Source: Calliphora vicina (taxonomy: Eukaryota; Arthropoda; Insecta; Diptera; Calliphoridae). From it: a stretch of DNA of 64,000 nucleotides. Under the pieces are notes generated by a model. That model searched no databases and had not been told where the DNA came from. It saw only the letters and a program-made list of their open reading frames with translations. The stretch covers positions 99,168,358 through 99,232,357 of the forward strand of contig NC_088782.1 in the NCBI RefSeq assembly GCF_958450345.1. The letters run 5' to 3'. A program made the position numbers and the translations under genes. Positions 1-9,226 of this stretch are shown here, piece by piece; position 1 is the stretch's first letter; each line of letters opens with the position of its first letter.

Positions 1-589
1 GGTAAAAGTTTCTCTGTCTTTTGCTTTTTTTCTTGTTTGTTGACTTGTTTCTAAATTGATGTTCATGATGATGATGATGATGATGTTGCTGATGTTCTCT
101 GTTGCGTTCCCTTTTTGTTGTTTCTAGCAAAGTCACCTCCATTAAAAATTCATCAACTTTAAGTGGTTTAAGCTCTTTAAGATTTACTGAAACGGGGAAC
201 AAGTTCCTTTAAAACGAAGATTGTTTCATCTTTTTTTTTTCATTCTTAAGAAAATATTTATATAAACTTTTATTTGCAATATTATCATATAATTTGGTTA
301 TGTTATTTGTCACTTCAATAAAATTTTATGACATTTTATTTAATACCAGAAACAAGGATTTTTCAAAATAAACACAGTTTCAAGGGTAATTCAAAAAAAA
401 GAAGCTTTTGGACATTATGACCAAACAGTTGGCTCTGAATTATGCTGTTATGCTCAGTACTTCGAGGGCATAGATGTCTGGGAACACAGGCCATGCGTTG
501 GTCACTTTCAATAGGGGATATTCCTGGTTTTCGGACGTGCGTCTCTTTCATGCTGCAGGATTGATGCTGCGTTATCCAGGGTAAGATTT
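1..589. other. AT-rich DNA without recognised gene; short ATG microsatellite
   Basis: No coding frame with recognisable protein similarity was seen. A short ATG trinucleotide run (about seven repeats) lies at 65-85. A 77-codon open frame on the minus strand at 363-596 lies just past the C-terminal side of the transposase remnant at 590-1125. It shows no transposase motif I recognise and may be chance. Confidence 0.5.
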
Positions 590-1125
590 TGATCATCAGA
601 CGGGCATTACCCTTTTGAACAGGATATGCGGTGAGAGTATCCTGATACTTACCAATAGCAAATTAGCTTTCAAACTAGTCCAATTTTCATTTCGGCAATA
701 ACGCGCCGATTATTCGCTTCCAAGTGCTCGACCGTTTCAGGTTTATCTGAGTAGACCTGGGACTTTACATATGGCCAGAGAAAATAATCTAATGACGTAA
801 AATCACATGAAGGATGTGACCAGTTAACAAGTCCATTTCTAAATGGTTTTCTCAGTAAGTTGATTGTATCGTGCGCTGTGTGACATTTGACAACATCCTG
901 CTGAAACCACATGTCTGTAATACTAATGACTTCCAATTGAGGCACAAAAAAGTTAGTAAGCAGTCACCGTTGACTGTATCATTCTGACCATAAAGAGCAC
1001 CAAACAAATATGTGCTTCATTATTGAACTAAATTTTCAAATGAAATTGTGTACGGCGAGTGCGATAATCATTAGGCTTCAATTTCTGTACGAGTTGAATC
1101 TTATAAGATCGCGGAGTAACGCAAA
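590..1125 (-). pseudogene. Tc1/mariner-superfamily transposase remnant
   Basis: Read on the minus strand, pieces in different frames line up with a mariner-like DDE transposase common in insects. YKIQLVQKLKPNDYRTRR lies near 1050-1104, an EAH motif near 1020, NDTVNGDCLLTF near 960-990, and then, after a frameshift, the 91-codon open stretch at 670-945 with ITDMWFQQD, CHTA and LDYFLWPYVKS. The aspartate in FQQD and the one in LDYFLW fit the second and third catalytic positions. The first catalytic site reads FNNEAHI where the family has F-S-D-E-A-H-F, so that aspartate is lost. Stops and at least two frameshifts make it dead. The extent at the 590 end is uncertain, and terminal inverted repeats were not identified. 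Confidence 0.7.
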
Positions 1126-1244
1126 ATGTAAATTCTCTGCGAGTTATTAAGTTTTCCCTAATCAATTTGCCATGTAAAAACTATAAAGTAGAAATGTTAT
1201 ATACCAATAGATAGGGAATTTTGACTATTTTTCAAAAAGATACA

Positions 1245-1513
1245 CACCGTTACAAAAGTATACATACGATCGACTTATTGGGCTTTTTTGTAAACATCTA
1301 TTATATAAATATACAAGGCCTGACTCATTCATTCACTCACTCACCCATACAAGGCCTGACTCATTCATTCATTCACTCACCCACTCACTGATGAGTCAGT
1401 GAATGAGTGAGTGAGTGAATGAAAGAGTCAGGCCTTGTATTTTTAAATATTTAGATATTTACAAAAAAGCTCAATAAGTCTATCGTGTGTATACTTTTGT
1501 AACGGTGTGTATA
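1245..1513. repeat. Foldback inverted repeat with CATTCACT-like core
   Basis: Two arms of about 120 bp are near-complementary. The left arm starts CACACCGTTACAAAAGTATA and reaches ACAAGGCCTGACTC. The right arm returns the complement of both and ends near 1511. The centre is a degenerate CATT/CACT repeat that runs into its own complement at about 1391. ACAAGGCCTGACTC also occurs twice as a direct repeat in the left arm. No coding content and no clear target duplication were found. Confidence 0.75.
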
Positions 1514-1665
1514 TACTTTAGACAAGTAAAAATTTCATGTAATACTTTTTTGAAAAATATAACAAAAAATGCTATTTATTGAGTTTTTGCAAAGATACAC
1601 ATTTATCAAATTGAAATTAAAGTTTTATTTATGAATATTTTTTAATGAAATTTTACAGTTATATA

Positions 1666-2179
1666 CAGTGGTGGCCACCAATTTAAGACAAATACTTGCA
1701 TTTTTTTCATCAACTGAATTTTAAGTGCGATAGAGCCAAAATAAAAGGATCTCTAAGGGTATGAAATTTATTATTAATGTTTCTAGTTTCTGAAAAATGT
1801 TTGGAAAAATCGATTAAACATATATGGACAAAGATATGTGGAAATACGTTGACCCACCTCAGCGAACATCCGCTGTTAATAACATGATATGACCGAAACT
1901 AATGGAACTAAAAATACAGAATTTGGTCCGAATATTTTATAATAATAAAAATATAATGATATAAATGTGAGAAAATATGTTTATTTAAAAAAAAAATTTT
2001 TTGGTCAAGTTGTAGAAAATATATATGTGTTCGTGGTGAATATGTATGAATTGACACAGTCGAATAAAACACACTTGTGTGTTAAAACAGTCCTCATGCA
2101 TACATATTTGTGGAAATATTTGAAAAAATAATTGACAATCACGTGGAATTTAGCAAACAATTTTTCCTGGCCACCACTG
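1666..2179. mobile_element. TA-flanked MITE (Tc1/mariner type)
   Basis: The ends are CAGTGGTGGCCA and its exact complement, flanked on both sides by the dinucleotide TA (1664-1665 and 2180-2181). That is the target-site signature of Tc1/mariner. The 514-bp interior is AT-rich and non-coding, so this is a non-autonomous copy. Confidence 0.8.
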
Positions 2180-2568
2180 TAAATGTTTCTGATTAAAAAT
2201 AAAAAACTGACAAGAAATTTTGAAATTTGTAATCAGGAATCCCACAATTCCCAAAAAAAGTGTTGAAAAATCCCAAAAATGAGATTTTTAGTTTTTTGGC
2301 TATTTTTTTTCTTCATATTTTAATTATTGTATCTTCACAAAATAATGTGAACTATCAATAACTTGTTCAAATCTTAAATCCAAATACTAATTTTTATTTA
2401 CGTCCCACCACAATTGGACGAAAAATTATGTTTAGTTTATAGATCCTATCATCAGCGAAGGTCTGTTGGATTCCTTCTTCTTAGTCGGATGTAGCCATTA
2501 CTTCTCATTAATGTTCGTGCAAGTGGGTTTGGGTGAACTTCTAACTTTTTCAAATATGACTCCGCTTG
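2180..2568. other. AT-rich spacer, nothing recognised
   Basis: No gene, no paired termini and no recognised repeat core were seen between the MITE at 1666 and the DINE-like element at 2569. Confidence 0.4.
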
Positions 2569-3152
2569 TTTTTATACCCTACACTATTATGCGTTTGTGC
2601 AGATTGTTCAGATGTTTGTAACGCCCAAAAATATTAGTCCAACACCCACCTTAAAGTATACCGATCGACTTAGAATCACTTTCTGAGTCAATTAAACGAT
2701 GTCCGTCCGTCCGTCTGGTTGGCTGGCTGGCTGGCCGGCTGGCTGTCCATGTAAACCTTGTGCGCAGAGTACAGGTCGCAATTTTGAAGATATTTCGATC
2801 AAATTTGGTACAAATTACTTTTTCGGCCCAAGGACCAAGCCTATTGAAACATACAAAGTCCCCTCGAAATTGGACTTTATCGGTCATAAATGTTTAATTT
2901 ATCTATATATCTATACAAATTTCGCTCCAAATAAGTTTTATATATACAAAATTCATGTCACCAAATTTTGTTAAGATCGGTCCAGAATTAGTCATAGCTC
3001 CCATATAGACCCGCTTCCGAAAATCACTTTAACGTGCATAAATCGCTTAAAAAATAAATCACTCATGAATATAAATTATTGATATTTTAAAAGAAAAATA
3101 TTTTTACTCATTTATGGTCGGGCTTGACCGACCATACTTTCTTACTTGTTTT
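2569..3152 (-). mobile_element. DINE/mini-me-like element, subfamily B
   Basis: Read on the minus strand it begins AAACAAGTAAGAAAG, then the hairpin TGGTCGG...CCGACCA, then about 150-bp modules containing TATGGGAGCTATGACTAAT. Next come a degenerate GGAC/CAGC run (the complement at 2699-2750 is GTCC/GGCT-rich), the AATCG...CTCAG segment, and an end TAGTGTAGGGTATAAAA. The start and end share the complementary ACCCTACAC/GTGTAGGGT block. The short open frames inside are by-products of the repeat. It abuts the Jockey-like fragment at 3155. Confidence 0.75.
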
Positions 3153-3154
3153 AT

Positions 3155-3361
3155 TTAATTTTTCACCAGGGATACACCTAGGTTCTTATGAATGTTAATA
3201 TTTCTCACATACCAAGGCGCTGCTGTTATAATTCGTAATATTTTATTTTGGAATCTTTGAATTTTTTCAATATTAGAAGCTGAGGCCGTGCCCCATAATT
3301 GAATTCCATAGCACCATATATTAACTCGGAGTAAAAATAAAACACGTCCAATTTCAATCAC
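3155..3361 (-). pseudogene. Non-LTR retrotransposon ORF2 C-terminal fragment (Jockey-like)
   Basis: The minus-strand frame encodes about 68 residues. It contains WCYGIQLWGTAS, then NIEKIQRFQNKILR, then APWYVRN and IHKNLG. This is the conserved stretch just after the reverse transcriptase core in Jockey-clade elements, where Y-G-I-Q-L-W-G is typical. Everything N-terminal (endonuclease, RT catalytic core) is missing. The fragment is cut at its C-terminal side by the DINE unit ending at 3152, so the retrotransposon was here first. Confidence 0.75.
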
Positions 3362-4059
3362 AGTGTGATGAATACCGTTTTTTGGCTATAATCAAAAGTA
3401 AAATTTTTAAATTTTCAAAATAGTACCTTCTGTTCTGCGGCTGCTCATATATAACTTTGGATTCAGTCACGATTTTTAAACAACTCTTTTTGGTTTGACA
3501 TATGCATTTAGTTTTAGTCCAGCAAAAGAAAAATGAAGAAAATCAGGAAATATTTGGAAATGCTGTTATACAAAAACTGGAGCAAGCTTGGTAAAAATGT
3601 TGAAAATTTAATTTTCAAATGCCAATATATCCTAAGTTATAAGAGATAATTGGTAGCTATGACGAATATTCCCGAGGTGTTCTACTTTGGGGACCCCTGG
3701 CCGCACATCTGGCGCACCAAATAGAAATCATAAACTCGACAACACTTCTTCTTTGCGCACGTGAAATTTAATTCAAATCGCATTAAGGGTTTAGAAGTTA
3801 CAAATTTATTTCCCTCTTTATTTTCTATATCACTGTGCGATGTGTTTGTCGAATTGAACAACGAATTTAAAAATTAATTTGACCAATTTGAAACCCTATT
3901 CATGATAAATTGTTAAACCAAACCAACCTCAAACAACCGAGAACTGTGATATCAGCTGTCACAGAAAACAGCAATGCCAATTTGAAGTTCTCCGTCTCCC
4001 AAAAACACCCACAACAAAGGATACTCACACAATAATAGTTGTTCGATAAAAGATATTTA
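3362..4059. other. Non-coding repeat debris
   Basis: No gene is visible. The part at about 3520-3660 is a diverged reverse-complement relative of 28140-28270: both carry a CAGGAAATATTTGGA block and a TGGAG...TGTTGAAAAT block. The part near 3415-3455 (GTACCTTCTGTTCTGCGG) recurs inverted near 49975-50010. The rest is unassigned AT-rich sequence. Confidence 0.5.
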
Positions 4060-4786
4060 CAGTGACTCACAGCTTATTTGATGCAGGTAAAATTATTTTA
4101 GAAAATCGAAAATTATTCAATGTTCATTCAATTTATCAATCAAATTTTATATAAAATGTAATGATGTATATCCTGTTATAATGCTAAGGAAGAAAAAATA
4201 AAAAAAACCAATCTAATTGAAGAAATATTAATGAAAAAATAATTTTCTCGTTAAAATAAATTCACAGCTTAAATGATGCAGTATATTTTATACATAACGG
4301 TGCAAAGCATTTTTTTCTGTTTATGCGGTAAGCTAAGGTCATTTAGAAGACGAAGAATCGAGTTTTGTCGACAACATTTGAACAAATACATTTCATTCAG
4401 GAAGTCCGTTATTTTTGCGGATGAAAGCAAATATAACCTTTCCAGGTCTGATAGGAAGTCTTGTGTTTGGAGAAATCCATAAATTACGGTCTTCCCGAAT
4501 GAAATGTCTTTGTTCAAATATTGTCGACAAAACTCGTTTCTTCGTCTTCTATTAACAGTATTGCATTTTTGCCCCTTGTCAATGCACCTCAAAACTTCAG
4601 CGTCGTTGCGCCACCAGTTAACCTTATCCTATCATCCTAATATTTTACACAACGTGTTGCTACAATACACCTAGTACCTAGAAATTTTTTTTCGCCCATA
4701 CAATCTTGGAGCACTCTATTGAACATTGAATAATTTTCGATTTTCTAAAATAATTTTACCTGCATCAAATAAGCTGTGAGTCACTG
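4060..4786. mobile_element. Tc1-like foldback element with about 65-bp inverted termini
   Basis: The left end CAGTGACTCACAGCTTATTT and its complement at the right end pair over about 65 bp. TA flanks both sides (4058-4059, 4787-4788). A second internal inverted repeat pairs about 4347-4410 with about 4492-4556, so the same transposase segment appears once on each strand. The TTCACAGCTTAAATGATGCA block at 4261 resembles the terminus again, so one end was probably duplicated internally. Confidence 0.85.
4342..4482 (+). pseudogene. Tc1 transposase fragment (first catalytic Asp region)
   Basis: The frame reads IEFCRQHLNKYISFRKSVIF, then ADESKYNLSRSDRKSCVWRNP. This matches the Tc1 block in which S-D-E-S-K-F-N-L-F-G-S-D-G is normal, with D of ADES as the first catalytic aspartate. 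An inverted partner on the minus strand (about 4480-4560) reads RRRRNEFCRQYLNKDISFGK. The second and third catalytic residues are absent, so this is an internal-deletion derivative. Confidence 0.75.
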
Positions 4787-4841
4787 TATTTTGTATAACA
4801 GATGCCAATTTATACCGATAATTTCTAGACCAAGTAGGTAC

Positions 4842-4877
4842 GAGCTGTGTGCCACGTGGCGAGGTGGCACACAGCTC
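4842..4877. repeat. Perfect 14-bp stem-loop
   Basis: GAGCTGTGTGCCAC at 4842-4855 pairs exactly with 4864-4877 across an 8-base loop. It is GC-rich in an AT-rich setting and lies between the Tc1 foldback and the first DINE unit. A U tract that would make it a terminator is absent. No function is assigned. Confidence 0.6.
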
Positions 4878-4980
4878 TTGGATCCTCACAAATTCCACAA
4901 TTTTGTTTGTTGACGTACCCATGGGCGAAGCGCGTGGAATGTTAACTATTTTAATAAAACAATAAAAATTTATCCATTTA

Positions 4981-5262
4981 AAAACAAGTAAGAGTACTAT
5001 ATTCGGCCGTGCGGAATCTTAAATACCCTCCACCTAAATATGATGGTATAAAAACTGAAATAATATAACAATTGTTAGAAAGACTAGTTTACGCAGAAGA
5101 TATTTTATTTCAAATGTATAAAAAATTGTATCTAATTCAGCAATTTGTAACTGAAATTCCTATTAGAACGTATGAAATTTAATAATTTATATATTTAATA
5201 ATCAGTTAATACGTTTGGATCAACATTTTTCCCTTTTAGCATCAAGTGAAGAAACAGAGTAT
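4981..5262 (+). mobile_element. Short DINE-like unit, subfamily A
   Basis: It starts with AAACAAGTAAGAGTACTATA and the hairpin TTCGGCCGTGC(G)GAA, then ATACCCTCCACC and ATGATGGTATAAAA. It ends after about 280 bp with AAGAAACAGAGTATAAA, directly followed by the start of the next unit at 5263. The same short form recurs at 12464-12745 and 12746-13029. Non-coding. Confidence 0.75.
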
Positions 5263-5371
5263 AAACAAGTAAGAGTGCTATATTCGGCTATGCCGAATCT
5301 TATATACCCTTCACCTTTGTTGTGGATGCATTATTATTTTTTATAATTAGTATATACATATGTATGTACAT

Positions 5372-7804
5372 TAGAGTGACAGCCGATTTTTTTTTTTAGA
5401 TTTCAAAGAGTGCCGGGTGGAATATTGTGACACTAGGCCTAAATGTTAAGTCCTGAAAATTTGAGCCAAATCGGGCAACGATTTCTGGACGCGCATCGAG
5501 GTCAAAGTTCAGATATATGCAAAATTTTACTGTTAATATGGAATAAATAGGTGAAACTCGTTAACTTTCTGCATTGTTTTCTAGAAATATGTAGATTTAT
5601 TTATATTAATGAATATAACATTAAAAAAAAAAAATTGGAAATTAACCATGTATCTCCTTTGGTTCAAAACGACCCAAAAACTGTATTATCGCCAAAATTA
5701 GAGAAAAATGCAAATTTTTCAGTTTTTGAAAAAAATTTGCTACTAAATAAATACTTTTGCAATTGAATGCAAAAGAATCGAAATATGTACGTAATTATCG
5801 TTGTAATGAGATATAAATGACAAAATTTGATTAAAAAATTTTAAAGTTATTACAAATTCGCCAGACCATTCACGTGTTTCACGCCACTTGAACAAACAAT
5901 TTAGGAAAAAAATTAAGATATTTCGAGAAAAATTTAAATAAAAGCTCATTTTTACTTAAAATATGTCCATATTTACTTGTATATGAGTTTTTGTCTTCGT
6001 AGGATACCGTTAACCTATTCGCAGGTATGGCCAAAAAAAATAATTTTTTTAACGGCTGTTTCAAAACTCCATTTTCAAATTTTTAAACATTTTGTTAAAC
6101 AAATTTCAGATTTTTTCGAGCATCACATTGGGGTTTATTGAGATCAAAATAGGGAATAAAAATCTGAAAAAATTATGTCAATACCTCTTACAGTTTTTCC
6201 GTACCTGTGATTTAAATTTTGCGATTTTCAAGAAAAACTAATTTTTTGCCCATATTTAGGCGAATGAGCCCAATTTCCTTAATGTTATAAATTTTAAGTA
6301 AAACTTATTCATAGTATTATAATCCTGGTAGTTTTAAATATGGTCTAAGAGTTTTACTAAAATCGGAAAACGATAACCTTTAAATCGTGAAGGTCAAAGG
6401 TCAAATTTTTCAATATTTGGAATTTCTAATGAAAAGATAGCGAAATGTTATATATTTTTGGGCCGATTTTAATGCAACTTAAGGAAAATATAACATAAAG
6501 TCCAGAATTTAAAATAACAGCACAAAACTGGATATTAACCCTTAGCAGCACTTGGGGTCCAAATTACCCTCAACTTTTAAAATCACGAAAAACACAACCA
6601 TTTTGACCCCAAGTCCTCTTAAAGGTTAAAATCCATTTTTTCACTGTTGTTGTAAATGCTAGACCCCAATATATATTTTCCTCAAGTTTCATGAAAATCG
6701 GCACAAAAATATATAACATTTCGCTATCTTTTCATTAGAAATTCCAAATATTGAAAAATTAGACCTTTGACCTTCACGATTCAAAGGTTATCGTTTTCCG
6801 ATTTTAGTAAAACTTTCAGAACATATTTAAAATTACAAGGACTATAATATTATGAATAGGTTTTACTTAAAATTTATAACAGTAAGGAAATTGGACTCAT
6901 TCGCCTAAATATGGGCAAAAAATTAGTTTTTCTTGAAAATCGCAAAATTTAAATCACAGGTACGGAAAAACTGTAAGAGGTATTGACATAATTTTTTCAG
7001 ATTTTTATTCCCTATTTTGATCTCAATAAACCCCAATGTGATGATCGAAAAAATCTGAAATTTGTTTAACAAAATTTTTAAAAAATTGAAAATGGAGTTT
7101 TGAAACAGCCGTTAAAAAAATTATTTTTTTTGGCCATACCTGCGAATAGGTTAACGGTATCCTACGAAGACAAAAACTCATATACAAGTAAATATGGACA
7201 TATTTTAAGTAAAAATGAGCTTTTATTTAAATTTTTCTCGAAATATCTTAATTTTTTTCCTAAATTGTTTGTTCAAGTGGCCTGAAACACGTTAATGGTC
7301 TGGCGAATTTGTAATAACTTTAAAATCTTTTAATCAAATTTTGTCATTTATATCTCATTACAACGATAATTACGTACATATTTCGATTATTTTGCATTCA
7401 ATTGCAAAAGTATTTATTTAGTAGCAAATTTTTTTCAAAAACTGAAAAATTTGCATTTTTCTCTAATTTTGGCGATAATACAGTTTTTGGGTCGTTTTGA
7501 ACCAAAGGCGATACAGGGTTAATTTCCAAAATTTTTTTTTAATGTAATATTCATTAATATAAATAAATCTACATATTTCTAGAAAACAATGCAGAAAGTT
7601 AACGAGTTTCACCTATTTATTCCATATTAACAGTAAAATTTTGCATATATCTGAACTTTGACCTCGATGCGCGTCCAGAAATCGTTGCCCGATTTGGCTC
7701 AAATTTTCAGCACTTAACACTTAGGCCTAGTGTCACAATATTCCACCCGGCACTCTTCAAAATTTTAACAAAAATTTTTTTCCATACAACTGATTGTCAC
7801 TCTA
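5372..7804. mobile_element. 2,433-bp hAT-type foldback with 8-bp target duplication
   Basis: The ends are TAGAGTGACA and its complement. The flanks are a perfect direct 8-bp repeat ATGTACAT (5364-5371 and 7805-7812), the target-site size of hAT transposons. The arms are about 1.15-1.2 kb each and nearly fully complementary. The small centre near 6540-6660 carries GGGGTCCAAATTACCC and its relative GACCCC. Short open frames occur as mirror copies in both arms (61 codons at 5879-6064 minus and 7100-7285 plus, identical) and have no recognised domain. No transposase was seen. Confidence 0.88.
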
Positions 7805-7848
7805 ATGTACATACACTTTCAGCGTACAGCATCCTAAATTTATCAAGA

Positions 7849-8330
7849 ACACAAAAAACAACAACAACGCCAAACGAAACAAAACACCAAAAGAAAAAAC
7901 AAAATACGCAAGCCAATGAAACCAACACACGTCCAAGCATACGTTTAATTGTATAAAAAACAACAACGCCAAAAGAAACAAAACACACATACGATTTGTT
8001 GCTTTTTTGTCCAAACATACGATTTGTTGCTTTTTTGTCAAAAAAACCAACACACAACCAAACAAACGTTTAGTTGTATAAAAAACAATAACAACGCCAA
8101 AAGAAACAAAACACACAAAAAAACAAAATACGCAAAGCATGCACAACCAAGCATACGTTTTGTTGCTTTTTTGTAAAAAAAACCAACACACAACCAAACA
8201 AACGTTTAGTTGTATAAAAAACAACAACAATGCCAAAAGAAACAAAACACAAAAAAAAAACAAAATACACAAAACTTGCACATCCAAACATACGTTTTGT
8301 TGTTTTTTTGTCAAAGCATGCAATACATTG
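7849..8330. repeat. Tandem repeat of about 125-140 bp, about 3.5 copies
   Basis: Blocks with CCAACACACAACCAAACAAA, a TTTAGTTGTATAAAAAACAA part and CGCCAAAAGAAACAAAACAC recur with starts near 7922, 8047 and 8183, plus partial copies at each end. Each also carries a CATACG(A/T)TTTGTTGCTTT segment. The repeats lie inside the DINE-C unit. Overlapping open frames on both strands are produced by the low-complexity AAAAC/GTTTT content and are not genes. Confidence 0.8.
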
Positions 8331-8643
8331 TGTTTTTTGATGAAATTTTCAGAGGTTGTCTCGGATTTTTGCTCATATCTCCGTTATTTATGGACGGATT
8401 TTGCTGATTTTAAATAGCAAAATTCTCGAAAGTATGTCTGACAGAATTGTTGAAGATTTGGATCCCGGAGATATCTGGGGCCTTCAGAAAATTGATTTCA
8501 ACAGACAGACAGACAGACGGACAGACAGACAGACAGACGGACATGGCTTAATCGACTCCGCTATCTATAAGGATCCAGAATATATATACTTTATAGGGTC
8601 GGAAATGAAAAATGTAGAAATTACAAACGGAATGACAAACTTA

Positions 8644-9189
8644 CAGTGAGTGTCACTCAAAATCGTACAACATATTTTTTTTTAAATATTATGAAATTAT
8701 ACAGGCAATAATAGGTGATTATATAAAAAATTAAAAGTCATTTTATTAATTGGAACAAAAAATATGTATTTCAACAAAAAAGTTAACAAAACCTCAATTC
8801 GTTAAAAAAATATTGATGAAAATTAAAGAACATCACAAAATTCATATTTCACTTAAATTCGTACAATTATATTAAATTATAATTAAAACTTTAAAAATTA
8901 AAAAAAGATGTTAATATTAAATAATCCTAATACTTTGTAGGGTATCATTTGCTATTTTTTAGTGCCTTTACGATTTTAAATGAAGCGTTGATATTCTGGG
9001 CACTGACAGTCTTACCCATTTTTTTTTATTTGTGGATAAGGGCAATTAAAATTATACCCAATTTTCTGATAGGTAATAGCACACACAATATAAAAATAAC
9101 ATTGTAAAATATTTCCAAAACATCAACTTTCTAAAACTAATGAATAAAATTTGACTACGATGGTGTACGATTTTAAGTGACATTCACTG
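8644..9189. mobile_element. TA-flanked MITE with about 26-bp termini
   Basis: The left end CAGTGAGTGTCACTCAAAAT continues to CGTACA. The right end is the complement of CAGTGAATGTCACTTAAAAT followed by CGTACA. TA flanks it at 8642-8643 and 9190-9191. It interrupts the terminal ACTTA...TATACCC portion of the surrounding DINE unit, so it is the younger insertion. The 546-bp interior is AT-rich; a short minus-strand frame near 9020 starting MGKTVSAQN is too short to call a transposase. Confidence 0.85.
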
Positions 9190-9226
9190 TATATATACCC
9201 TTCTCACGAAGCTGAAGGGTATAAAA

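Larger units (their letters stand above)
5263..9226 (+). mobile_element. DINE-like unit, subfamily C, host of two later insertions
   Basis: It starts AAACAAGTAAGAGTGCTATA with the hairpin TTCGGCTATGCCGAA and CCCTTCACC. After removing the hAT foldback (5372-7804) and the TA-flanked MITE (8644-9189), the sequence continues into a variable tandem-repeat block. Then comes a GTCY tract as AGAC/GGAC at 8502-8543, the core ACATGGCTTAATCGACTC, a short TA run with ACTTTATAGGGTCGG, and the end CTGAAGGGTATAAAA. Order and motifs match dipteran DINE-1/mini-me elements. No replication gene is inside, so it is non-autonomous. The next unit starts immediately at 9227. Confidence 0.75.

Noticed and set aside
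4842..4877. Rho-independent terminator
   Set aside because: No U tract after the stem, and the setting is eukaryotic.
5879..7285. Identical 61-codon frame present twice (minus 5879-6064, plus 7100-7285)
   Set aside because: The identity is due to the palindrome. The frame has no domain and is interrupted in the relative at 40930-41100.
7797..8417. Overlapping frames of up to 173 codons on both strands
   Set aside because: Produced by the AAAAC/GTTTT-rich tandem repeat; composition is extreme (Phe, Cys, Leu or Lys, Asn, Gln) and both strands are open alike.
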